DNA of 42,347 nt from Thiocystis violacea (GCF_016583565.1 NZ_NRRF01000046.1:1-42347), one strand, 5' to 3'; counted from the stretch's first letter, positions 22,955-31,727 are shown. The notes: generated by a model from the letters alone, not told the origin. Translations and numbers: made by a program.

Positions 22955-24355
22955 ATGAACGACACTTCCAACGCTCTCTCTCTTCCTCTGGGCTCTCTTC
23001 CACTGGGTCCGCTCAAAATCGCGCTCGCTGCCCTGCTGGTGCTGAATCTGGCGGGCTGCGACGCACTCGCCCGATTCACGGCAAAGCCAGACCAGCCGGC
23101 GGACGAGCCTGCCATCGCGGAGGAGGCGCCGGCACCCATCCCAGCGTCGAAGGAACAGAAGCCGATCAAGGAGCACAAGATCAAGCCCAGCCCGCTGTAC
23201 GAGTGGAAAGGCGAGGGTCAGCCGGTGACACGTATCGTGATCAACACCAACGAGCAAAAGGCCCACTTCTATCACGGTGGAGACGAGATCGGTTGGGCCA
23301 CGGTCGCGACCGGCGTCGCCAAGCACCCAACGCCAACGGGCAAGTTCCAGGTGACGGAGAAGGTCGAGAACAAGCGCTCGAACCTCTACGGCAAGGTCTA
23401 CGGCAAGGGCGGCCGGGTGCTTCGCTCGAGCGTCAAGGTCGGGCGGGATCCCATCCCCTCGGGCGGGCGGTTCGAAGGGGCCACCATGCCGTATTTCATG
23501 CGGCTGACCGGCGACGGCGTCGGCCTGCACGCCGGCCCGATTCCCCGCCCCGGCCAGCCGGCTTCTCACGGCTGCATCCGCATGCCGAAGAAGATCGCGC
23601 CGGTCGTCTTCGCCCATGTTTCAACGGGCACCGAGGTCGAGATCGTCGGCAAGGGTCCGAGCTATGGCGACTATGTCAGCAAGCAGCGCGCCATCGCCGC
23701 CCAGCGCAAGCGTGCCGCCGATCAGCGGGCGGTCACCGCGCAAAAGGCCCCCGCGAAGAAACCGGCCGCGGCGGCGCCAACACCCAAGATTGCGGCAGCG
23801 CCAGCCGCCAAACCGGCTGCCAAACCAACGAATACGCCCGCGCCGGCCGTGAGCGGCGCCGCCATCGAGGGCGTCGCCGAGGCAGAGGATACCGCTGCCG
23901 CCGCGCAAACCCCGCAGGCCGCGCCCCCGCGCGAGACCCGCATGCGCGCACCGGCGGAAGCGACGACGCAGGCCCCGGCTCAACCGGACCCCGTCGCATC
24001 CCCGGCGGCGCCAGAGGCGCCCAAGCCGGCCGAGTCCAGCCCAGCGCCGACAGCGGGCACGCCCGCGCCGCAAGCCGCTGCGGCAAAGCCCGAGCCTACG
24101 CCACAGCCCACACCGCCCGCGCAGGAGGCCGTCAAGCCGGCGGCCGAGCCCAAGGCAGCCGAGAAGCCAGTCGAACCGCCCAAGGCCGTGCTCGAAACCA
24201 AGGAGGTCGCACTGCCTCCGCCGAAGCCAGCGGCGCCAGCCCCGGCCGCCGAGAAGCCGCCCGCCGCGGCACCGAAGCCGGCAGCGGCGCCAGCACCGAA
24301 ACCCGCCGAACCAGCGCCCGAGACACCCAAGGCGCCCGAGGGCGCCGCGGGTTGA
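22955..24355 (+). CDS. L,D-transpeptidase (YkuD) lipoprotein with long Ala/Pro-rich tail
   Basis: The 466-residue protein starts with a lipoprotein signal (lipobox LAGC, C35), so it should be membrane-anchored. The YkuD domain (about 88-230) contains HPTPTGKF, GVGLHAGPIP and the catalytic motif SHGCIRMP with H205 and C207. L,D-transpeptidases form 3-3 peptidoglycan cross-links or attach proteins to peptidoglycan. Residues ~240-466 are a low-complexity Ala/Pro/Lys/Glu tail that could span the periplasm. The ATG at 22955 was chosen because the signal peptide begins there. Its stop overlaps the start of the aminotransferase gene (ATGA-type junction). Confidence 0.9.
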   Translation: MNDTSNALSLPLGSLPLGPLKIALAALLVLNLAGCDALARFTAKPDQPADEPAIAEEAPAPIPASKEQKPIKEHKIKPSPLYEWKGEGQPVTRIVINTNEQKAHFYHGGDEIGWATVATGVAKHPTPTGKFQVTEKVENKRSNLYGKVYGKGGRVLRSSVKVGRDPIPSGGRFEGATMPYFMRLTGDGVGLHAGPIPRPGQPASHGCIRMPKKIAPVVFAHVSTGTEVEIVGKGPSYGDYVSKQRAIAAQRKRAADQRAVTAQKAPAKKPAAAAPTPKIAAAPAAKPAAKPTNTPAPAVSGAAIEGVAEAEDTAAAAQTPQAAPPRETRMRAPAEATTQAPAQPDPVASPAAPEAPKPAESSPAPTAGTPAPQAAAAKPEPTPQPTPPAQEAVKPAAEPKAAEKPVEPPKAVLETKEVALPPPKPAAPAPAAEKPPAAAPKPAAAPAPKPAEPAPETPKAPEGAAG

Positions 24356-25506
24356 TGGACGACCGCCGGTTGATGGACAGGGTGACGGAGGAGTTTCGGC
24401 TCGCGCCTGATCTCTGCCATCTCAACCACGCCGCGGTCGGTCCCTGGCCGCGGCGCACGGCCGCGGCGGTCGCCCAGTTCGCGACCGAGAACGCCAGCCA
24501 GGGCTCGCTCGCCTACCCGCGCTGGCTGAGCGTCGAGCAGCGGCTGCGCGAGCGCCTGGCCCGACTCATCGGGGCGGCATCGCCGGACGACATCGCGCTG
24601 GCCAAGAACACCTCGGAAGCGCTCTCCGTCATCGCGCACGGGCTCGGCTGGCAGGCCGGCGACAGCATCCTCGGCATCCGCCAGGAATTCCCATCCAATC
24701 GCATCGTCTGGGAGTCCCTTGCCGCCCAGGGCGTGCGCTGGCGCGCCTTGGATCTGGCCAGCACGGCGGATCCCGAGCAGGCGCTGATGGCGCTCTGCGA
24801 TGAAGGTACCCGCATGATCGCGGTGAGCTGGGTGCAATATGCCAGCGGGCTGCGGTTGGACCTGAAACGGCTCGGCGCCTTCTGCCGATCCCGCGGCATC
24901 CTCTTCTGCGTCGACGCCATCCAGGGACTGGGCGCCCTCCCCTTCGACCTCGCCGAGGCGCAGGCGGACTTCGTCGTCGCGGACGGCCACAAGTGGATGC
25001 TCGGCCCCGAGGGCGTCGCGCTCCTCTACGTGCGCCCCGAGCAGCGCGACCGGCTCAGACTGCAACAGTTCGGCTGGCACATGGTTGAGCATTGTGGCGA
25101 CTTCGATCGCGCCGACTGGACAGCGGCGCGGAGTGCCCGACGCTTCGAGTGCGGGAGTCCCAACCTGCTCGGCGTCCATGCGCTGGAGGCGAGTCTCTCC
25201 TTGCTCGAAGAGATCGGGATGGAGCAGGTCTGGTCTCAGCTGCAGACCCGCACGGAGCATCTCCTGTCCCTGATCGATCAGCGCGGCTTCGAGCTGCTGA
25301 GTCCGCGCGCGCCGGACCGACGGGCCGGGATCCTGACCTTCCGCGTGCCGGGCTTCCCCTCCGACCGACTCTACAGCGAGCTGATGGCACACCAGGTGCT
25401 CTGCGCGCATCGCGGCGGTGGAATCCGCTTTTCACCCCATTTCTACACGCCCCTGAGCGTCCTCGACCAAGCGATGGAGCGCGTCGATGCGCTCGTTCGG
25501 GCCTGA
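24355..25506 (+). CDS. Class V aminotransferase (cysteine desulfurase/epimerase-like)
   Basis: The 383-residue PLP enzyme has CHLNHAAVGPWPRRT near the N-terminus, ALAKNTSEALSVIAHGL (about 80-96), FCVDAIQGLG with the cofactor-contacting aspartate (about 183-192), and the PLP lysine K213 in ADGHKWMLGPEG. RFECGSPNLLGVHALEASL is typical of class V enzymes related to isopenicillin-N epimerase and cysteine desulfurases. The substrate cannot be inferred; the mobile-loop cysteine needed for desulfurase activity is not evident. The ATG overlaps the upstream L,D-transpeptidase stop, implying translational coupling. It ends 6 bp from the convergent thioesterase gene. Confidence 0.88.
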   Translation: MDDRRLMDRVTEEFRLAPDLCHLNHAAVGPWPRRTAAAVAQFATENASQGSLAYPRWLSVEQRLRERLARLIGAASPDDIALAKNTSEALSVIAHGLGWQAGDSILGIRQEFPSNRIVWESLAAQGVRWRALDLASTADPEQALMALCDEGTRMIAVSWVQYASGLRLDLKRLGAFCRSRGILFCVDAIQGLGALPFDLAEAQADFVVADGHKWMLGPEGVALLYVRPEQRDRLRLQQFGWHMVEHCGDFDRADWTAARSARRFECGSPNLLGVHALEASLSLLEEIGMEQVWSQLQTRTEHLLSLIDQRGFELLSPRAPDRRAGILTFRVPGFPSDRLYSELMAHQVLCAHRGGGIRFSPHFYTPLSVLDQAMERVDALVRA

Positions 25507-25512
25507 CCGCAC

Positions 25513-25932
25513 TCAGGCCGACGCCCTTGGCAGCGCGCGAGGTCGACCCCGCGGGTCGACGGCGACATAGGTGATCTCCCCCGCGGCGACCTGATGGCGG
25601 CTCCGTGGATCCGGCTCGCGTTGCGCCCAGATCTGAACCTCCACCGTCATCGAGCTGTTGCCGGTCCGCATCAGTCGAGCGAATACCTCGACCAGATCGC
25701 CCACCAGGACCGGCGCCAGGAACTGGAAGTCCTTGACGGCCACCGTGGCGACCCGCCCCTGGGCCGTCTGAATGGCGATGGTCCCGCCGGCCAGGTCGGC
25801 CTGCGACAGCAACCAACCGCCGAAGATGTCGCCGAAGGCATTGGTATCGCTCGGCATGGCGACCACCCGCACGGCCAGCTGCCATACGCCGGGCTCTGTC
25901 ACACTGGGGCTGGATGGGTCCGTCCTGTACAT
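25513..25932 (-). CDS. YciA-like hotdog acyl-CoA thioesterase
   Basis: The 139-residue protein is a single hotdog-fold thioesterase. TNAFGDIFGGWLLSQADLAGG (about 29-49) holds the catalytic aspartate and glycine-rich helix start. VATVAVKDFQFLAPVLVGDLV (about 61-81) and the ITYVAVD strand also fit the YciA family. These enzymes hydrolyse acyl-CoA to free CoA and acid in the cytoplasm. The length matches the family. The gene is convergent with the aminotransferase gene, six bases apart, with no visible terminator between. Confidence 0.9.
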   Translation of the reverse strand: MYRTDPSSPSVTEPGVWQLAVRVVAMPSDTNAFGDIFGGWLLSQADLAGGTIAIQTAQGRVATVAVKDFQFLAPVLVGDLVEVFARLMRTGNSSMTVEVQIWAQREPDPRSRHQVAAGEITYVAVDPRGRPRALPRASA

Positions 25933-26143
25933 CGTCTCTGCACCGCCTCTGCCGCGGTCGTGGGCGCTAACGGGATGTCTGCGCCTGGGTCGCGCATGTT
26001 ACGCCATCACCGCGGTCCAACGGCATCGAGCAGCAGTGGCTGGGCATGCGAGCGCCAGCAAGGTCCGGTGCCGGCGCACCATCGAGCCCCTGAGCGAGGA
26101 TCTCTGGAGGGTCGATGAGGCGGACCGGACCACCTTCTCCCAC

Positions 26144-26707
26144 TCAGAATCCGCCCCCGGCAATCTCAAGGCTGGCCTGGTCGCCCAGGACCGCCTGGAT
26201 CTCGGCCAGGGTCGGCGCACGCGTGGAGGCGGGATCGTCCAACCGCCCGAGGCAGGTCAACCGCATCAGGTTGGGGTCTTGGCTGTCGTGGAGCCAGAAG
26301 TGGTAGCCGAAGCGCACCATTTGCGAGCCGCCGCCATCTCCATAGCCCGCCAGCCTGAACCAGCGCTCGCCGCCAGGCGGCGGAGCGACCTGGGAGACCA
26401 AGGCGACCTCATGCTGCACACGCGTGATCGGGATCTGGCGAGGGGCGATTGTCTGGACCTGCTCTTGGTCGATGCGGCGCACCTCGAGCGCACAGCTCGC
26501 GTCGCCTCCCGCCGTTCCGCGCGACGGGAAGAAGGCGCGAGCCCTGCCAACCGGGATCTGGACCGGTCGATGCAGCCGCAGCAGGCTGCCCGCGGAGATC
26601 TCTACCCAATCGCCCGGAATGGACTCCCGCACGAGCGTCTGACAGCCGCTCAGCAGGAGGCTGGCCAAGGAGACCACCGTCCACCTCATCAAGGACTTGG
26701 ATGTCAT
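26144..26707 (-). CDS. Hypothetical lipoprotein
   Basis: The 187-residue protein has a clear lipoprotein signal (MTSKSLMRW, hydrophobic stretch, lipobox LLSGC with C22). The rest is beta-rich with no family I recognise: WVEISAGSLLRLHRPVQIP, QIPITRVQHEVALVSQV and FGYHFWLHDS stand out. The start at 26707 gives the signal peptide directly; an earlier ATG would place unrelated residues before it. It is probably anchored to the outer or inner membrane. It lies downstream of the coiled-coil gene on the same strand, separated by a strong GC hairpin. Confidence 0.65.
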   Translation of the reverse strand: MTSKSLMRWTVVSLASLLLSGCQTLVRESIPGDWVEISAGSLLRLHRPVQIPVGRARAFFPSRGTAGGDASCALEVRRIDQEQVQTIAPRQIPITRVQHEVALVSQVAPPPGGERWFRLAGYGDGGGSQMVRFGYHFWLHDSQDPNLMRLTCLGRLDDPASTRAPTLAEIQAVLGDQASLEIAGGGF

Positions 26708-26752
26708 CGCATGACCTCGGTGAGTAGACGCGGCGGCGATCAGGCGGCTCGA

Positions 26753-26775
26753 CGGCGGCGGGCGGCCGCCGTCTC
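26753..26775. other. GC-rich stem-loop between two minus-strand genes
   Basis: GACGGCGGC and GCCGCCGTC form a perfect 9-bp stem with a 5-base loop, 21 bases after the coiled-coil gene stop. No T-run follows on either strand, so it may stabilise or attenuate the transcript and is not a standard terminator. Confidence 0.45.
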
Positions 26776-26796
26776 GCATGCGGTGGGAGACTTCGC

Positions 26797-27099
26797 TCAG
26801 GACGAGAAATGCGACTTGATCTTCTCGATGGAATCCTTCACGGCCACTTTGAGCTCATCCCACTTCTCCTCCGTCTCATCCTTGATGTCGTCCCACTTCT
26901 CATCCGCCGCGTCCAAGAGCGCCTGGCGCTTCGCATGGCCCTCGTCCCACTTGGCGCGCAGTTCCTCGATCTGCTCGTGGATCTTGACCTTTGCATCATC
27001 GGAGGCCTCTTCGGCCTTGTCCTTCAGATGTTCCAAATCGTCCTGCCATTCATCCAGTTGCGCCTTGAGCTTGGCGACATACTCGTCTTTGGTCGTCAT
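26797..27099 (-). CDS. Small coiled-coil protein (sll1863-like stress protein)
   Basis: The 100-residue protein is almost entirely charged heptad-like helix (DEYVAKLKAQLDEWQDDLEH, then KIHEQIEELRAKWDEGHAKR and KWDDIKDETEEKWDEL), without signal or membrane segment. It resembles small sll1863-type coiled-coil proteins linked to stress responses; the function is not established. The ATG at 27099 begins the helical part; 40 upstream in-frame codons look non-coding. It is divergent from the V-ATPase operon, 235 bp away. Confidence 0.7.
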   Translation of the reverse strand: MTTKDEYVAKLKAQLDEWQDDLEHLKDKAEEASDDAKVKIHEQIEELRAKWDEGHAKRQALLDAADEKWDDIKDETEEKWDELKVAVKDSIEKIKSHFSS

Positions 27100-27334
27100 G
27101 GATGCGTCCTCAAGCATTGTCGATGTGGGGCCGAGGCTTGCTTGACCCCGTCCCCGAGCGGAACCCCGAGTCGTCCGTGGACACGGCCCATGGGCACGTT
27201 CGGGGTTGCTGTGAAGCATAGTCCGACCGTCGGACCGGTCAACTCGAATTCCGGAGGCGGCATAGCGCCCTGGACACCCGGCCTGGGCTAGAATGAGGCA
27301 TGATGTCCGACCCAGCGTGTGGAGGCTCGACGCA

Positions 27335-28684
27335 GTGACCCAATCCCTGGCGCGTTATTCCAAGGTCATGGAGATCGTCGGCGATATCCTGAAGGTGCGC
27401 GTGCCCGCGAATGGGGACGCGGGCAGTCAAGTGGCATTCGACGACCTGGCTCTGGTAGAGGATCCGAGCGGATTCAAGTCCTTGGCACGCGCCATCCGGC
27501 TGGATCGCGATCTGGTCGCACTGCAGGTGTTCGCGGGCACCAAGGGGCTCTCGACCCAGGCGTCCGTGCGCTTCCTCGGTCATCCCATGCGGGTGACCTA
27601 CTCGGCCAACATCCTGGGCCGTGTCTTTCGCGGCGATGGCGAGCCCTTCGACCGCGGGCCGGATCTCTCGCAGGATCCCAAGCTGCCGATCGGCGGGCCT
27701 TCGGTCAATCCGGCGCGGCGGCTGCTGGCCTCCAAGATGATCCGCACCGACGTGCCCATGATCGATGTCTTCAACTGCCTGGTGGAGAGCCAGAAGATCC
27801 CGATCTTCTCGGTCGCCGGCGAGCCCTACAACGCGCTGCTGGCGCGGATCGGCATCCAGGCGGACGCGGACATCGTGGTCTTCGGCGGGCTCGGGCTGAT
27901 CTTCGACGACTATCATTTCTTCCTGCGCCGCTTCGAGGACGCCGGGGTCTTCGCCCGCACCGTCATGTTCGTCAACCTGGCCTCGGACCCCGTGGTGGAG
28001 CGCCTGCTGGTGCCGGACATGGCGCTGGCCGTCGCCGAGAAGTTCGCCGTCGAGGAAGGCAAGCGCGTCCTCGTCCTGCTCACCGACATGACGGCCTACG
28101 CGGACGCCATGAAGGAGGTCGGCATCGCCATGGAGGCCGTGCCCTCGAACCGCGGCTACATGGGCGATCTCTACTCCCAACTCGCGCGCCGCTACGAGAA
28201 GGCTGCCGATTACAAAGACGGCGGCTCGCTCACCATCCTGACGGTGACCACCATGCCGGGCGACGACGTCACCCACCCGGTGCCCGACAACACGGGTTAC
28301 ATCACCGAGGGGCAGTTCTATCTGCACGACGGCATGCTGGACCCCTTCGGCTCGCTGTCACGGCTCAAGCAGCACGTCATCGGCAAGGTGACGCGCGAGG
28401 ATCACGGCCAGATCATGAACACCATGATCCGTTTCTACTCGGGCGCCAAGGAGGCCGAGCAGAAGCAGGCGATGGCCTTCGAGCTGTCCGATCTCGACCA
28501 GCAGCTGCTCAGATTCGGCCGACTGTTCCGTGAGCGCTTCATGGACATCCAGGTCAGCCTGCCGCTGGAGAAGGCGCTGGATCTCTGCTGGCAGACCCTG
28601 GCCGAGTGCTTCGAGCCGGAGAGCCTGCTGATGAAGCAGGGCCTGATCGACAAGTATTTTCCCAAACTGAGTCCTGAGTCATGA
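27335..28684 (+). CDS. atpB: V/A-type ATPase subunit B
   Basis: The 449-residue protein is the non-catalytic B subunit of the V1/A1 head. Key stretches are GRVFRGDGEPFDRGP, SKMIRTDVPMIDVFNCLVES, KIPIFSVAGEPYNALLARI (the place where catalytic subunits carry a P-loop, lost here as expected) and LTDMTAYADAMKEV. It binds nucleotide at the A-B interface without hydrolysing it. A GTG start at 27335 is chosen because GGAGG lies 9 bases upstream; an ATG at 27293 would add 14 unlike residues. It is the first gene of the operon, unusual because A normally precedes B. Confidence 0.93.
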   Translation: MTQSLARYSKVMEIVGDILKVRVPANGDAGSQVAFDDLALVEDPSGFKSLARAIRLDRDLVALQVFAGTKGLSTQASVRFLGHPMRVTYSANILGRVFRGDGEPFDRGPDLSQDPKLPIGGPSVNPARRLLASKMIRTDVPMIDVFNCLVESQKIPIFSVAGEPYNALLARIGIQADADIVVFGGLGLIFDDYHFFLRRFEDAGVFARTVMFVNLASDPVVERLLVPDMALAVAEKFAVEEGKRVLVLLTDMTAYADAMKEVGIAMEAVPSNRGYMGDLYSQLARRYEKAADYKDGGSLTILTVTTMPGDDVTHPVPDNTGYITEGQFYLHDGMLDPFGSLSRLKQHVIGKVTREDHGQIMNTMIRFYSGAKEAEQKQAMAFELSDLDQQLLRFGRLFRERFMDIQVSLPLEKALDLCWQTLAECFEPESLLMKQGLIDKYFPKLSPES

Positions 28685-28704
28685 GCCTCGCCCCGGTCTC
28701 CCTC

Positions 28705-28772
28705 ATCAGGTGGGAGCGGCGCCCCGCCGCGATCGGGCGTTGGTCGCGCCGAGGGCGGCGCTCCCACGGGGA
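28705..28772. repeat. REP-like palindrome inside the V-ATPase operon
   Basis: GTGGGAGCGGCGCCC and, in inverse, GGGCGGCGCTCCCAC form an imperfect ~15-bp stem occupying most of the 94-bp gap between subunits B and D. The CGCTCCCACGGGGA edge is shared with 15463-15477. The structure may protect the upstream B message or tune downstream expression. Confidence 0.65.
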
Positions 28773-28778
28773 TGTGCC

Positions 28779-29384
28779 ATGGCTCGCCTGAGCCTCAACA
28801 AGTCGTCGCTGACCAAACAGACGCGCCAGCTGCAGGGCTTCGAGCGCTTCCTCCCCGCGCTCGATCTCAAGCGCAAGCAGCTGATGGCCGAGCGCGCCAA
28901 GGCGCTCAGGGTGCGCCAGGAAACCGAGGCGTCCATCGCCGCGCTGCATCAGGAGGTCCGGCACCACCTGCCCATGATCGCCAACCGCGAGATGGACCTG
29001 AAGAACCTGGTTCGACTGCGCGGCGTGCGGCTCGGTGAAGAGAATCTCATGGGGACGCGCCTGCCGCTGCTGCTCGGCGTCGACCTGGATCGGCAGGAGG
29101 TTGGCTTCATGAGCAGTCCGCATTGGATCGACCCGCTCGTCGAGGCCCTCGCGCAGATGATCGAACTCAGGGTGCGGCTGGCCTTGCAGGAGCGCCGTCT
29201 GGCCTTGCTCGAAGAGGCCGTGCGCAAGGTCACGCAACGGGTCAATCTCTTCGAGAAGGTCCTCATCCCGCGTGCGCGCGACAACATCAAGCGCATCCGC
29301 ATCTACCTGTCCGACGCGGAGCGCGCCGCCGTGGTGCGCTCCAAGATCGCCAAGGGCAAGCGCCAGCGCGAGGGGCTGGGATGA
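28779..29384 (+). CDS. atpD: V/A-type ATPase subunit D (central rotor stalk)
   Basis: The 201-residue protein forms the antiparallel coiled-coil shaft that rotates inside the A3B3 head. Two long helices (about 5-65 and 125-190) flank a short middle part. The start MARLSLNKSSLTKQTRQL and the later RRLALLEEAVRKVTQRVNLF with PRARDNIKRIRIYLSDAERA are family hallmarks. The stop overlaps the start of the subunit I gene (ATGA), so the two are translationally coupled. Confidence 0.93.
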   Translation: MARLSLNKSSLTKQTRQLQGFERFLPALDLKRKQLMAERAKALRVRQETEASIAALHQEVRHHLPMIANREMDLKNLVRLRGVRLGEENLMGTRLPLLLGVDLDRQEVGFMSSPHWIDPLVEALAQMIELRVRLALQERRLALLEEAVRKVTQRVNLFEKVLIPRARDNIKRIRIYLSDAERAAVVRSKIAKGKRQREGLG

Positions 29385-31177
29385 GCATCCTGCCGCTCTA
29401 CAGGCTCACCCTCGCGGGCCTCACACGCGAGCAGGAGCAGGTACTGGAGCAGTTGCAGACACTGGGCTGCCTGCATCTGCTACCGCTCAGCCCAACACCG
29501 AAGGAGCCGGAGCGCACGCCCCCGGCGCACGCGCTCGACGCCCGCAAGGCACTGCGCTATCTGGGCGACCTGCCGGAGAAGCGCCGTCAGGTGCGCGACG
29601 CCGCGGAGTTCGACATCCGCGCGACCATCACGCGAGTCCTGGACAATCAGCAGCGCCTGCGTGACGTGACAGACCGCCGCGACGCACTGAGACAACGCCT
29701 GACCGAGCTGGAGCCCTGGGGTGACTTCAAGCTGCCGTCCGAGGCCGAGCTGGCCGGACGCAAGCTCTGGTTCTATAGCGTGCCGCAACGGCAGATGCGC
29801 GAGCTGAACGACCTGGATCTCCCCTGGCAGGTCGTGCATCAGGATCATCGTCAGTCCTGGGTCGTGGTCGTCCATCACGAGGAACCGGCGCGGGATCTTC
29901 TGCCGGTGCGGCGCGCCCACACCGGCGCGCTCAGCCTCGGCGAGGTCAGCCGGCGTCTGGAGGCGGCCGAGCTGGAGCTTGAGGACGTCCATGCCGAGCG
30001 GCACGCGCTGAGCCGCTGGATCTATCTGATGTCGAGTCACCTCGCCCAGGTGGAGGACGCCGCGCGGCTGCGCTACGCCGCGGCCCAGACGCGCGAGGAG
30101 GACAGCCTCTTCCTCGTCCAGGGGTGGATCGCGCAAGCCGCTGTCCCAGGCGTCGAGGCACTGGCGAAGGCGCAGGGGCTGGCGCTCATCCTCGAGTCTC
30201 CAGGCCCGGACGACAGGCCGCCGACCCTGCTCGACAATCCGCCCCTGCTGTCGGCCGGCCAGGATCTGGTGGGCTTCTACCAGATGCCGGCGTATCACAC
30301 CTGGGATCCATCGCGGGTGCTCTTCTTCTCCTTCACCCTTTTCTTCGCCCTCATCCTCTCCGATGCCGGCTACGCCCTGCTGCTCGCCGTACCGCTGGGC
30401 GCCTATTGGCAACGGCTCGGGCACGGCGATCTGGGGCGGCGGCTGCGCGTGCTGGCCGCCGCGCTGGTCGGCGCCTCGCTGCTCTGGGGCATCCTGGTCG
30501 GGAGTTACTTCGGCGTCACCCCCGCGCCCGAGGGTTTCCTCGGGCGGCTCAAGCTCTTCGACATCGGGGACTTCGAGACCATGATGCAGCTCTCCGTGGG
30601 CATCGGGGTGCTGCACCTGATCCTGGCGAATGCCGAGATGGCCCTGCTCAACCGGGGGCGCGCCCTGGGTCGGGTGGCGCTTGGCTGGATCGCGGTGCTG
30701 ATCGGCGGCTTCATGCTCTGGCTCGCCGACGCAGGCGGCTGGGTGGAACTGACCGGGCAGACGCTGGTGGGCGGCGGACTCGCGGGCGTTTTCCTGTTCG
30801 GCAGCGACCGCCCGCTCAAAGGGGTCAAGTCGGCGGTCTGGCGTGTGCTGGACGGATTGGCACAGCTCGCCCGGGTCACGCAGGTCTTCGGCGACGTGCT
30901 CTCCTATCTGCGTCTCTTCGCGCTCGGGCTGGCATCCGCCTCGCTGGCCATCACCTTCAACGACCTGGCACGCCAGGTGGCCGAGAGCCTGCCTGGGCTC
31001 GGGCTCTTCCTCGCCCTGCTCATCCTGGTCATCGGCCACCTGCTGAATCTGGCCCTGAGCCTCATGAGCGGCGTCGTGCATGGGCTGAGGCTCAACTTCA
31101 TCGAGTTCTACAACTGGGCCCTGGCCGGCGAGGGCTATCCCTTCAAGCCGTTCAAGAAGGCGGAGTTGGAGGAGTGA
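29381..31177 (+). CDS. atpI: V/A-type ATPase subunit I (membrane stator, a-subunit)
   Basis: The 598-residue protein has a ~300-residue cytoplasmic N-terminal domain with coiled coils. A membrane domain with about seven helices begins near 315 (VLFFSFTLFFALILSDAGYA). The essential arginine of the ion half-channels is R511 in SYLRLFALGLASASL; NFIEFYNW near the C-terminus is conserved. It carries ions to and from the K-ring and holds the peripheral stalk. The ATG overlaps the D stop. At just under 600 residues it is of ordinary length for bacterial I subunits. Confidence 0.94.
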   Translation: MSILPLYRLTLAGLTREQEQVLEQLQTLGCLHLLPLSPTPKEPERTPPAHALDARKALRYLGDLPEKRRQVRDAAEFDIRATITRVLDNQQRLRDVTDRRDALRQRLTELEPWGDFKLPSEAELAGRKLWFYSVPQRQMRELNDLDLPWQVVHQDHRQSWVVVVHHEEPARDLLPVRRAHTGALSLGEVSRRLEAAELELEDVHAERHALSRWIYLMSSHLAQVEDAARLRYAAAQTREEDSLFLVQGWIAQAAVPGVEALAKAQGLALILESPGPDDRPPTLLDNPPLLSAGQDLVGFYQMPAYHTWDPSRVLFFSFTLFFALILSDAGYALLLAVPLGAYWQRLGHGDLGRRLRVLAAALVGASLLWGILVGSYFGVTPAPEGFLGRLKLFDIGDFETMMQLSVGIGVLHLILANAEMALLNRGRALGRVALGWIAVLIGGFMLWLADAGGWVELTGQTLVGGGLAGVFLFGSDRPLKGVKSAVWRVLDGLAQLARVTQVFGDVLSYLRLFALGLASASLAITFNDLARQVAESLPGLGLFLALLILVIGHLLNLALSLMSGVVHGLRLNFIEFYNWALAGEGYPFKPFKKAELEE

Positions 31178-31181
31178 GTTT

Positions 31182-31209
31182 TCAGGTATCAGTTGTCAGT
31201 TGTCAGTTC
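31182..31209 (+). repeat. Heptamer array TCAGTTG-type, four units
   Basis: Units TCAGGTA, TCAGTTG, TCAGTTG and TCAGTTC run tandemly in the 103-bp gap between subunits I and K. In complement they are CTGACAA-type heptamers, the same family as the arrays at 9794, 42137 and 42327. Confidence 0.8.
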
Positions 31210-31280
31210 TCTCGGGACACCTCGCTGAGCGCAGGCGGCGAGGCGCAGATAAACAAGCGAAACGAAGCGGAGCGACGGAC

Positions 31281-31727
31281 ATGAACGAATTCGTGAACGC
31301 CCTGGGTTGGGCGGGGCTCTACGGGGTCATGGCCTTGTCCGCGATCGGTAGCATCATCGGATGCGCGGTCGCCGGGCAGGCGGCGATCGGCGCCATGGTG
31401 GACACCGACTCCGGCTACGGGCGCTATATCGGCGTCTCCGTGATGCCCTCGTCTCAGGTGATCTACGGCATCGTCGTCATGTTTACCCTGCAGCGGCCCG
31501 TCACGCCGGAGTCCGCCCCGGCCCTGTTCGGCATCGGGCTGCTGGCGGGTCTGGCGCTGCTCTTCTCGGCCGTGCGTCAGGGACAGGCCTGCGCCTCGGC
31601 CATTCACGCCAGCAAGACCAAGCCGGAGATCTTCGGACTCTCGCTCGCGCCCGCGGCCATCGTCGAGGGCTTTGCCGTGTTCGCCTTCGTCTTCGCCCTG
31701 GTGCTCGCCGGCACCATTCCCGGCTGA
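31281..31727 (+). CDS. atpK: V/A-type ATPase subunit K (rotor ring proteolipid)
   Basis: The 148-residue protein has four membrane helices as a duplicated hairpin. The ion-carrying glutamate is E129 in helix 4 (AAIVEGFAVFAF). The matching helix-2 position is non-acidic (SSQVIYGIVV), so each protomer carries one ion. S58 and Q59 in helix 2 and Q100/Q102 near the end of helix 3 stand where Thr, Gln and Gln bind sodium in the Enterococcus hirae Na+-ATPase ring. Na+ coupling is therefore plausible (inference). GGAG precedes the ATG. Confidence 0.92.
   Translation: MNEFVNALGWAGLYGVMALSAIGSIIGCAVAGQAAIGAMVDTDSGYGRYIGVSVMPSSQVIYGIVVMFTLQRPVTPESAPALFGIGLLAGLALLFSAVRQGQACASAIHASKTKPEIFGLSLAPAAIVEGFAVFAFVFALVLAGTIPG

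Noticed and set aside
22924..24354. Long open frame reading continuously into the aminotransferase gene
   Set aside because: Before 24355 it runs in a second frame over the L,D-transpeptidase gene and is Arg/Gly/Ala-rich chance coding; only the part from 24355 is the real aminotransferase.
29480..31081. 533-codon minus-strand open frame opposite subunit I
   Set aside because: Antisense shadow of a well-conserved V-ATPase gene; no domain of its own.
30124..31284. 386-codon plus-strand frame within subunit I
   Set aside because: Alternate-frame shadow of the conserved subunit I gene, Arg/Ala/Pro-rich without a domain.
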